This document shows positions 51,791-58,987 of a stretch of DNA of 64,000 nt, piece by piece. Made by a program: the position numbers and the translations under genes. Position 1 is the stretch's first letter; each line of letters starts with the position of its first letter. Origin of the DNA: Verrucomicrobiota bacterium (GTDB taxonomy: Bacteria; Verrucomicrobiota; Verrucomicrobiia; Opitutales; Opitutaceae); NCBI GenBank assembly GCA_023416735.1, contig JAEZGX010000009.1:62001-126000 (forward strand). Reading direction: 5' to 3'. Under the pieces are notes generated by a model. That model was given only the letters and a program-made list of their open reading frames with translations, was not told where the DNA came from and ran no database searches.

Positions 51791-53701
51791 TTAAAACGGC
51801 GCTCGCTGAAAGGCCTCGATCGCCTCGTAGTCAGCAAGACCCAGCCGATCGTAGATTTCCGCCAGCCCGCGATTCTGCTGCTCCGCCTGCTGCCACGGTT
51901 CGCGCAATCCCGTCGCCACCGGCGTCTGGCTGCGCTGGCTCTTGTGCTGGAACACCGCCTGGATCTTCTGCGCGAGTTCGCGAGGACTGAACGGCACCGC
52001 CATGTCGATGTCGGCGGCCTCCCACGGCGTTTCCACGCCGCGATACAGCCACACGTGACACGAGCCATACCAGTTTTCCTTCGCCACCGTCTGACACGCC
52101 CGACGCACCAACTCGAAACATACGGCCGACACCGACGACGGATCGTCCCGGTCGCCCGTGACGAAAATCTGGTTCGGTTGACGCTCCATCAACACGCGCG
52201 CGATCGCCTCGACATCTTGCTCATCCGGCGAGAACTGCCGGTAACGTCCGCGTTCGTAGAAGCCAAGGTCGAGAAACCGCGCCTGCGTCGGCGCGATCCC
52301 GCAATCTCGCAAGGAGGCGCGCGCCTCGCCGCGCCGCAACAGTCCTTTCAGCCGGCGGATCTGCGGCGAATCGCTCGCGAACGCCGACTTCGTCAGCAGT
52401 TGCTCGCGCACCTCGCGCGTAAACGCCTGCACCGGCCCGGCGGGGAGTTCAAAGGCTCCACCCAGCTCGCCGGTGAAGTCCGTCGCCATGATCGCCTCTT
52501 CATCCGGCAGCGCGAGGTTGCCCGAGGTGAGATAGACCACCGTCACGTCGTGCCCTTGATCCTGTAGTCGTCGCAAGGTGCCACCCATTCCGAGCACGTC
52601 GTGCGACGGTTCGGGGCTGAACACCACCACCCGTTTCGGAAAAGGCGCCGCGCGCTCCGGTCGGGCCGTATCGTCGGCATCCGGTTTTCCGCCCGGCCAG
52701 CCCGTGATCGTGTGCTGAAGTTCGTTGAAAATTTGAATGTTCAACCCGTAGGCCGGCCCCTGCTCCGTGAGCAAATCAGCCATGCCGTGTTCGCTGTAAT
52801 CCTCGTCGAGCAGCTTGAGCACCGGTTTGCGCACCGTTTGCGCGAGCCACACGATCGCCCGGCGACGCAGCGCCGGCGACCAATCGACCGGCCCGACGAG
52901 CCACGGATGCCGCACCCGCGTCAACATCGCCGCCGCCGCCCGGTCGATGAGGAAACTTACGTTGGCGTGACCTTGCAGGAAGCTCGCGGGCAGCCCTTCG
53001 GTCGGCGTGCCTTCGACCGCCTGCGCCACCACGCCCGCCTTGGCCTCGCCCCACGCGAGCAACACGATGCGGCGCGCTTCGAGGATCGTGCCCACCCCCA
53101 TGGTGATGGCGTGCCGCGGCACACTGGCTTCGCCCAAAAAATCGCGCGCCGCATCGCGGCGGGTAATGCTGTCCAGCGTGACCAACCGCGTGCGCGAATC
53201 GCGCGCCGAACCCGGTTCGTTGAAACCAATATGGCCCGTCCGACCGATGCCGAGCACCTGCAAATCGAGACCGCCGGCCGCCCGAATCTGCTCCTCGTAG
53301 CGACGGCACCACGTAAACGTCTCGCCGCGCGCAACCGTGCCGTCAGGCACGTGAATGTTTTCCGCCGGCACGTCGATGTGATCGAACAACTGGTCGTGCA
53401 TGAATCGCCAGTAGCTCTCCGGATGCGTGCGCGGCAGTCCGTAATATTCGTCGAGATTGAAGGTCACCACCCGCCGGAAACTCAGCCCTTCCTCCCGATG
53501 CAAACGAATCAGCTGGCGATAAAGCCGGACAGGCGTCGACCCCGTCGCCAGGCCGAGCACCGTTGGCCGTCCGAGCGCGTCGTTGCTGCGGATCAGCGCG
53601 GCAATGTCCGTCGCCAGGCGCGCGCACGCCTCGTCCGCGCTGGCGAAAATTTCAGTCGGGATGCGTTCGCGCTGCCGCGCTTCGGGGGAAGACAGAATCA
53701 T
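51791..53701 (-). CDS. nagB: Glucosamine-6-phosphate deaminase fused to a degenerate LmbE domain
   Basis: A 636-residue two-domain protein. The N-terminal half (about 15-270) is NagB, which converts GlcN6P to Fru6P and ammonia: LGLATGSTPVRLYRQL, VTFNLDEYYGLPRTHPESYW and GIGRTGHIGFNEPGS. The C-terminal half (about 355-560) is PIG-L/LmbE-like (KRVVVFSPEPSHDVLGMGGT), with GHDVTVVYLTSGNLALPDEE after it. In this half the usual HPDDD zinc/base motif is EPSHD, so the catalytic Asp is Ser and the ligands are exchanged. Long NagB-LmbE forms are known in Bacteroidota and relatives. Its start overlaps the GalE stop by ATGA. Confidence 0.92.
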   Translation of the reverse strand: MILSSPEARQRERIPTEIFASADEACARLATDIAALIRSNDALGRPTVLGLATGSTPVRLYRQLIRLHREEGLSFRRVVTFNLDEYYGLPRTHPESYWRFMHDQLFDHIDVPAENIHVPDGTVARGETFTWCRRYEEQIRAAGGLDLQVLGIGRTGHIGFNEPGSARDSRTRLVTLDSITRRDAARDFLGEASVPRHAITMGVGTILEARRIVLLAWGEAKAGVVAQAVEGTPTEGLPASFLQGHANVSFLIDRAAAAMLTRVRHPWLVGPVDWSPALRRRAIVWLAQTVRKPVLKLLDEDYSEHGMADLLTEQGPAYGLNIQIFNELQHTITGWPGGKPDADDTARPERAAPFPKRVVVFSPEPSHDVLGMGGTLRRLQDQGHDVTVVYLTSGNLALPDEEAIMATDFTGELGGAFELPAGPVQAFTREVREQLLTKSAFASDSPQIRRLKGLLRRGEARASLRDCGIAPTQARFLDLGFYERGRYRQFSPDEQDVEAIARVLMERQPNQIFVTGDRDDPSSVSAVCFELVRRACQTVAKENWYGSCHVWLYRGVETPWEAADIDMAVPFSPRELAQKIQAVFQHKSQRSQTPVATGLREPWQQAEQQNRGLAEIYDRLGLADYEAIEAFQRAPF

Positions 53702-54633
53702 GGGCGGGACGTCGGCGGTGGAAGGGAACGGAAATAAGCGAGCGTTTCACGCAGGCCCAACTCGAGCGAACCCGTGGGCCGGAATCCGGCCGTCGCGAGT
53801 TTGTCCACCCTCGCCCGCGAATGCCGCACGTCGCCCGCGCGCTCCGGCGCATGCCTGATCTCGGACCGCGAATCCGCCAGCGCGACCACGCGCTCCGCCA
53901 ATTCGCGAATCGTGATCTGGCCGCCGTAGCCGACGTTGAACACGCCGGTGACTCCCGGAGTCGTCGCGGCAAAGACATTCGCTGCGACGATATCCTTCAC
54001 GTAAACGAAGTCCCGCGTCTGTCCGCCGTCGCCATAGATGGTGAGCGGTTGGTGCGCGAGCGCGCGCTGAATGAAGATCGGCACCGCCGCCGCATACGCG
54101 CCGGCCGGATCCTGCCGCGGTCCAAAAACATTGAAGAAGCGCAGCGCCGCCGTCTCCAGCCGGCCGGATTCCGTGTAGTGCTGGCAGTAATACTCGCCGT
54201 CCAGCTTCGTGACCGCGTAGGGGCTGCGCGGCTCGGGCAGCATCTCCTCCTGTTTCGGCACCGTGGGATTGTTGCCGTAGATCGCCGCCGAGCTGCTGAG
54301 GCAAAGCTTTCTCACTCCCGCGGCAGCGGACGCCTCGAGCACGTTGAGCAGTCCGGTGACGTTGAGTTCGACACATTCGTGCGGCCGCTCGACTGATTCC
54401 GGCACGCTGACCAGCGCGGCGAGGTGAAACACGTAATCCACGCCTTCCACCGCCCGGCGCACCACCGCGCGATCGGTGATCGATCCTTCGATAAACTCGA
54501 CGGCGATTCCGTCGAGATTCCGACGATGCCCCGTGCGGAGATTGTCGAGCACACGCACCTCCGCCCGACCTCGGAAATATTCGGCCAAATGACTGCCGAT
54601 GAAGCCGGCTCCTCCGGTGATCAGCACTTTCAT
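53698..54633 (-). CDS. UDP-hexose(HexNAc) 4-epimerase, GalE-like
   Basis: A 311-residue extended SDR. The NAD loop is VLITGGAGFIGSHLAEYF, followed by VFHLAALVSVPESVERPHEC, catalytic serines in LCLSSSAAIYGNNP and Y-x-x-x-K in SPYAVTKLDGEYY, then LRFFNVFGPRQDP. This matches UDP-glucose/UDP-GlcNAc 4-epimerases. Together with the NahK-like kinase and the nucleotidyltransferase, it would interconvert UDP-GalNAc and UDP-GlcNAc (or UDP-Gal and UDP-Glc). The start ATG at 54633 overlaps the kinase stop by 4 bases; a longer upstream frame is not supported. Confidence 0.93.
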   Translation of the reverse strand: MKVLITGGAGFIGSHLAEYFRGRAEVRVLDNLRTGHRRNLDGIAVEFIEGSITDRAVVRRAVEGVDYVFHLAALVSVPESVERPHECVELNVTGLLNVLEASAAAGVRKLCLSSSAAIYGNNPTVPKQEEMLPEPRSPYAVTKLDGEYYCQHYTESGRLETAALRFFNVFGPRQDPAGAYAAAVPIFIQRALAHQPLTIYGDGGQTRDFVYVKDIVAANVFAATTPGVTGVFNVGYGGQITIRELAERVVALADSRSEIRHAPERAGDVRHSRARVDKLATAGFRPTGSLELGLRETLAYFRSLPPPTSRP

Positions 54634-55769
54634 GACGCCGCGTGCCGCCGCACGATCGCTTCCATTTCCGCCGCCTCCGCCTCCAAACTGCGGAGCAACG
54701 CGAACTGGTTCCGGGCGCGGTCGAGATTGTGTCCCGGCCGCTTGGTTTTGAAGTAAACGTCGCCCGCCAGGAAGTCGGTCAGGAACCGCAGCCCCACTTC
54801 CAACGTGATCAGTCGCCCCGAAAAAACCAGTTGGGCGATCTCGGCTTCGTTGAGGAACGGTCGCGCCGCCGCCAGGTAGCCATCGACCAGCGCTTCGAAG
54901 ACCGACAGCCGCGCCCGCACGCGGGACAAATCCCGCTCGTCCTCGGCCGCCGCGTTCGTGGCCGAACGCACCATGTCGCCGAAATCGTAGAGCGCCAGAC
55001 CTGGCATCACGGTGTCCAGATCGATCACGCAAACTCCCTCCTGCGTCGCGTCGTCGATCATCACATTGTTCAGCTTCGTGTCGTTGTGCGTGATCCGCTC
55101 GGGCAGTTCTCCCGCGGCTTGCAGTTCGAGCAAGCGATCGACTTGCGACTCGCGGGCACGAACGAATTCGAGTTCCGCCGCGACGGCCGCCGCGCGACCG
55201 TGCGTGTCCTGCGCCGCCGCCTGCTGCAATGCCTCGAATCGGCTACGGGTGTGATGAAAATTCGCGATCGTCTCGTGCAAGCGGCCTCCTGGCAGATCGA
55301 CCAGCAAGCGCTGAAATTCGCCGAACGCCCGCGCCGCTTCGCGAGCCTGCCGCTCGTTTTCGATGAGATCGTAGGTCCGCGCGCCTTCGACGAAGAGATA
55401 ACAACGCCACCAATTGCCCTCCGCATCGCGATGACAGGGGCCACCCTCGCGCGTCGGCACCAGCGTGAGCGCACGGCGGGAAGCATCGTCGCCCCGCGCG
55501 GCGACCTTGCGCGTAGCGTGTGCGGTCACGCGGGAGATGTTTTGCATCAACGCGGGCACATCCTTGAAAACGCGCTGGTTGATCCGCTGCAGGATGTAGC
55601 GCACGGAGGTGCCGGCCTGATCGAATACCACCGCGAAGGTGTCGTTGATATGACCGCTGCCATAAGGCATTCCGCTGCGAAATTGTCCCAGCAGAGGAAA
55701 AGCGCTCGCCACCGCCGCGAGATCCAGCGGCGGCGATGAAGGACGCGGGGCGAGAGTGACGATGCTCAT
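54630..55769 (-). CDS. nahK: N-acetylhexosamine 1-kinase-like anomeric kinase (APH fold)
   Basis: A 379-residue kinase of the aminoglycoside phosphotransferase fold. The N-lobe YGSGHINDTFAVVF and RYILQRINQRVFKDVPALMQ closely follow the pattern of NahK, which phosphorylates GlcNAc/GalNAc at C1 in the lacto-N-biose/galacto-N-biose pathway. The catalytic loop is RITHNDTKLNNVMID and the Mg-binding aspartate is in VCVIDLDTVMPGL. Position between a nucleotidyltransferase and a GalE supports this activity. The stop and start both overlap the neighbouring genes by four bases (ATGA). The symbol is given by similarity. Confidence 0.88.
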   Translation of the reverse strand: MSIVTLAPRPSSPPLDLAAVASAFPLLGQFRSGMPYGSGHINDTFAVVFDQAGTSVRYILQRINQRVFKDVPALMQNISRVTAHATRKVAARGDDASRRALTLVPTREGGPCHRDAEGNWWRCYLFVEGARTYDLIENERQAREAARAFGEFQRLLVDLPGGRLHETIANFHHTRSRFEALQQAAAQDTHGRAAAVAAELEFVRARESQVDRLLELQAAGELPERITHNDTKLNNVMIDDATQEGVCVIDLDTVMPGLALYDFGDMVRSATNAAAEDERDLSRVRARLSVFEALVDGYLAAARPFLNEAEIAQLVFSGRLITLEVGLRFLTDFLAGDVYFKTKRPGHNLDRARNQFALLRSLEAEAAEMEAIVRRHAAS

Positions 55770-56662
55770 GAAGGAAGAGGCAGTTCGATTTTCGCGGGAT
55801 ACGCGCCGGCATCGACGAGCTGCCGGATGGCTTCCACGACGCGAGGCTTGTCCTCGCGATAAGTGATCCCGAACCAGTTCGCTTGCGTGGGCAGCACGAC
55901 CACGTCCGCCTCTCCGCTCTCGATCATCGCAGAGATCGCCGCCGGCAGGTAAAATTCAGATATCGGATTTCCGCCCTGCCCTTCCAGGAATCGGGCGAAC
56001 TGCCGATCCAGCGCGCCGAACACGGTCGGCTTCAGCGCCCAGCAATTCATCGACACAATCTCGTCGCCGGAGAACATCCTTCCCGCGCCGACATCCTCGC
56101 GTCGGATCCCCGTGTGCTCGACAATGCGTTCCAGGCCGCCCTTCGGCCCAACCGTGCAAACGCCACGCGACACGGCGCCGTTTTCCGACAATGTGTTCGC
56201 CAGCCGGAAGCCGACCATCGCCAGCCGCAGCCGGGCGGAGGACGCTTCCGCGCGAAGAAAACGCGCCAGCTGCGCCAGCGAATCGCGGCCGTAAAAATCG
56301 TCCGCATTGATTACCGCGAACGGGCCGGCCACCGCCGCCCGTGCGCACCACACCGCGTGCCCCGTCCCCCACGGCTTGGTCCGCTCCGCCGGACACACGA
56401 AACCGGCCGGCAGCGTGTCGAGCTCCTGGAAAACGTAAGCCACCTCAACCGCCTGCGCGTAACGATCGCCGATGCGCGCGCGAAACTCGGCCGCGAACGC
56501 GCGTCTGATCACAAACACGAGCCGCCCAAATCCCGCCCGGATCGCATCGAACACCGCGAAATCGAGCATCGTCTCGCCCCCCGGGCCCAAGGCGTCGAGC
56601 TGCTTCAGGCCGCCATAGCGGCTGCCCATTCCGGCCGCGAGAATCACCAGCGTCGGTTGCAT
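55766..56662 (-). CDS. Sugar-1-phosphate nucleotidyltransferase
   Basis: A 298-residue NTP-transferase. The nucleotide-binding signature is LVILAAGMGSRYGGLKQLDA, followed by GPGGETMLDFAVFDAIRAGF, the metal-binding INADDFYGRDSL and NPISEFYLPAAISAMI near the end. It probably makes UDP-HexNAc (or UDP-Gal) from the sugar-1-phosphate formed by the next gene, taking the place of the GalT-type transferase of the Bifidobacterium pathway. The start ATG at 56662 is chosen because it begins the first beta-strand; a longer open frame crosses the GTTGC operator cluster. First gene of the six-gene operon. Confidence 0.9.
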   Translation of the reverse strand: MQPTLVILAAGMGSRYGGLKQLDALGPGGETMLDFAVFDAIRAGFGRLVFVIRRAFAAEFRARIGDRYAQAVEVAYVFQELDTLPAGFVCPAERTKPWGTGHAVWCARAAVAGPFAVINADDFYGRDSLAQLARFLRAEASSARLRLAMVGFRLANTLSENGAVSRGVCTVGPKGGLERIVEHTGIRREDVGAGRMFSGDEIVSMNCWALKPTVFGALDRQFARFLEGQGGNPISEFYLPAAISAMIESGEADVVVLPTQANWFGITYREDKPRVVEAIRQLVDAGAYPAKIELPLPS

Positions 56663-56745
56663 CGGACGAAAGCAACATCCGCCTCTCACGTTGTGCAACA
56701 GTTTTCTTTTGTTGCTTACATTTCTCTTGCGTTGCACGACGGTTG
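56655..56745. promoter_or_regulatory. Divergent promoter region with clustered GTTGC half-sites
   Basis: The region between the operon and its regulator holds GTTGTGCAAC (56690-56699, GTTGCACAAC on the other strand), GTTGCTTACA (56711-56720), GTTGCACGAC (56731-56740), AGCAACATCC (56671-56680, minus orientation) and GTTGCATCGG overlapping the operon start. A consensus GTTGCNNNAC also fits the sites at 27.3 kb. Confidence 0.55.
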
Positions 56746-56761
56746 ATTTTCCTCGGTGCCC

Positions 56762-57868
56762 ATGGCTCGCCCCTCCTCCGCTCGTTCCCGCTCCGGCCGC
56801 GCCTCCGGGTCGCACCCGCCCGACCTCCCGGGGCTCCTTCGCCAGCGGATCGCCGATGCTCCGAACGACCAGCCGCTGCCCACGACGCGAACACTCGGCG
56901 AGGAGTTCGGTGTCGCGAACACGACGGTCTTCCGGCTTCTCCGCGACCTCGCTGCGGCCGGTGAGATTTGGCAGCATCCGACCAACGGCCGCTACTACCC
57001 CGCCGCCGCGCGCGCCGTGGTGGATCGCCCCAAGCCGGTCGCCTGCCTGTTTCGCCGCCTTGAGCTGGGGAGCGCGTTGTATCGCGAATTACTCGAAGGC
57101 GTCAGCGCAGGCTGCGGCGCGCACCGCCGCACCATGCTGCTCTGGCACGACGAACTTCTGGTCAACCACCCCGACCCGCACGAGCCGCCCGTTTTCGCGA
57201 GTATCGCGCAGCAGCGGACCATTCTCGGAGAATTTCTCGATCGGCACGGAACGTCCGCCGGCGGCTTCGTGCTCGACCACGTCTGGAGCGACGAAGCTCT
57301 CGGCGCGCAGCTCGATCGGCTGAAGCCGGCGGTGGTGCTGTTTCGCACCTGCGCGTTGGACGGCTGCAGCAACGTTCGCGCGGATTTTCGCGCCGGCGCC
57401 ATCAAGGCGCTCGCTCATCTGCTCGGCCGCGGCTTCGAACAGATCGTTCCGGTGGAGCCGTTCCGAGGCGATCCCGCCGTGGCAGAGTTCAATGCCGCGC
57501 TCGACACCGCCGCGAGCGAGCTCGATTGCCACGGTCGCCTCGCGCCTCTCGCCGCCGCGAGCACGCCCAAGGAACGCACGGCGCTGATCGACCGGCTGCG
57601 ACGGGCGAACAAACGCGCGGTCCTGCTCTGTCCCGAGGACCACGTCGCCGGCCTGCTCGCCGAGGCGGCGCGATCGACGGGCCTGCGTCTCCCGGAGAAG
57701 ATCGGCGTGCTTTCGTTGATGGGCACCGACTTGGCGGTCAAAGCCGGGCTGAGTTGCTTGCGTTACGATTTTCGCGAACTCGGTCGCCGCGCCGTGGAGG
57801 CGCTCGGCAGCGCGCAGCCGGTGCGGCACACGCTCGAACCTCAGTTTATCGGCGGATCGACCACCTAG
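56762..57868 (+). CDS. GntR-type winged-helix regulator with sugar-sensor domain
   Basis: A 368-residue regulator. The DNA-binding domain is near the N-terminus (about 25-85): LLRQRIADAP, LPTTRTLGEEFGVANTTVFR and LLRDLAAAGEIWQHPTNGRY, the GntR winged-helix pattern. The remainder (about 95-368) looks like a LacI-type periplasmic-binding-protein fold (PVACLFRRLELGSALYRELL, KRAVLLCPEDHVAGLLAEAA, IGVLSLMGTDLAVKAGL), so an effector sugar is expected. ATG at 56762 is preferred over a GTG at 56756. It is divergent from the amino-sugar operon with 99 bases between starts and is its likely regulator. Confidence 0.88.
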   Translation: MARPSSARSRSGRASGSHPPDLPGLLRQRIADAPNDQPLPTTRTLGEEFGVANTTVFRLLRDLAAAGEIWQHPTNGRYYPAAARAVVDRPKPVACLFRRLELGSALYRELLEGVSAGCGAHRRTMLLWHDELLVNHPDPHEPPVFASIAQQRTILGEFLDRHGTSAGGFVLDHVWSDEALGAQLDRLKPAVVLFRTCALDGCSNVRADFRAGAIKALAHLLGRGFEQIVPVEPFRGDPAVAEFNAALDTAASELDCHGRLAPLAAASTPKERTALIDRLRRANKRAVLLCPEDHVAGLLAEAARSTGLRLPEKIGVLSLMGTDLAVKAGLSCLRYDFRELGRRAVEALGSAQPVRHTLEPQFIGGSTT

Positions 57869-57880
57869 CCGGGCGGCGGC

Positions 57881-58987
57881 TCAGCGTTCGTCGAAGAGTT
57901 GAAAGCGGCCCTCGATGGTGGCCCAGCGATCGTCTTTGGTGTGCACCAGCACGAAGTCGCGACCGTCGGCACTCAGCCATTTGTTCACGAACGTGAAGAT
58001 GATGGTGAGCGTGCCCCAGCGTTCCGGATTGTGCTCGGTGTGAACATGCGTCCACGGGCCCCACGGCTCCGGCGTATCGTAGATGCTCATCCAGCCCTTC
58101 CGGTCGATGGCGATCGTGGTCAGCAGATAACGCTTCAGCCCCGGATTGTAGCTAACCGCGATCCGATGCGTCCCATTGTCGGCATCCTGCCACACCGGTC
58201 TGCGCTCACCGGGCACAGACGTCCAACGCGGCACGCCACTTTCATCCACGCCCGCGAAAAACTCATACGCCTGTTTGGATTCGATCTTCTCGCGCGCAAC
58301 GCGCAACAGGTTGACCCGCCCGGGCACGCGCACGCGCCAATGCGTGGGATCGATGATGTCCGGCGCATAGATGTAAACATAGCCGTCCCGCGCGCCGGCA
58401 TAGGCCTGTCCAAACTGACAAAACGCCGGCGCGAAAATGCCTTCGTCGCCCTCCGGAAAATCTCCGCCCGTCTTGCTGAAGCGCACACCCGTCGACCGCC
58501 ACGTGGCCCCCAAATCGTCCGACCGCCACAGTTCCGCGAACTTGAAATACTCGAGGCTGGAAGCGGCGCCGTCGCGCCAAAGATAAAGCAGGTCGCCGAG
58601 CGCGAGAATGCCTTCGCTCTTGCCGGTGAACGGCGCCGGATGCGGAGCATCGACTCCGCCGGCCAGGTTTTCGCCCCGATAATCGCGTCTGTCGCCCGTG
58701 ATGCGCGCAACGCCGAGCGAGACGCGTCCGTTGTCATTGTCGCCTCCGAAGCCGCCGCCATCGCCCCACGCGGTGTAGAGTTCGCCGTCGGCCGCCCACG
58801 TCATCGGCCAGATGTCGCTTCCGGGCGCCTCGGTCCGCGCCGTCGCGTCATTGAAGGTAACGCCGCGAATGACCTGGCTTTTTGGATACGGCGCACGAAA
58901 AGCCGCGGCGGGGTTGTCACCGCGTTCCTCGCCCATGGCCGCGAGTGCCGGAAGAGCGAGAACAAGAAGGAAGCAACGACCTTTCAT
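57881..58987 (-). CDS. Secreted DUF4185-like propeller protein
   Basis: A 368-residue exported protein. The signal peptide is MKGRCFLLVLALPALAA. The body is the DUF4185-like beta-propeller seen also at 47.3 and 61.1 kb: SDIWPMTWAADGELYTAWGD, CQFGQAYAGARDGYVYIYA, SYNPGLKRYLLTTIAID and KWLSADGRDFVLVHTKDD. It is the most diverged of the three, for example lacking the E-K-W-D-V-G-P-G-E segment. DUF4185 members characterised so far include endo-D-arabinanases (GH183), so glycan cleavage is plausible but unproven here. The start overlaps the heparinase-like gene stop by ATGA. Confidence 0.82.
   Translation of the reverse strand: MKGRCFLLVLALPALAAMGEERGDNPAAAFRAPYPKSQVIRGVTFNDATARTEAPGSDIWPMTWAADGELYTAWGDGGGFGGDNDNGRVSLGVARITGDRRDYRGENLAGGVDAPHPAPFTGKSEGILALGDLLYLWRDGAASSLEYFKFAELWRSDDLGATWRSTGVRFSKTGGDFPEGDEGIFAPAFCQFGQAYAGARDGYVYIYAPDIIDPTHWRVRVPGRVNLLRVAREKIESKQAYEFFAGVDESGVPRWTSVPGERRPVWQDADNGTHRIAVSYNPGLKRYLLTTIAIDRKGWMSIYDTPEPWGPWTHVHTEHNPERWGTLTIIFTFVNKWLSADGRDFVLVHTKDDRWATIEGRFQLFDER

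Noticed and set aside
54634..55032. Upstream extension of the GalE-like frame
   Set aside because: It overlaps the NahK-like gene in another frame and the Rossmann strand begins exactly at the ATG at 54633.
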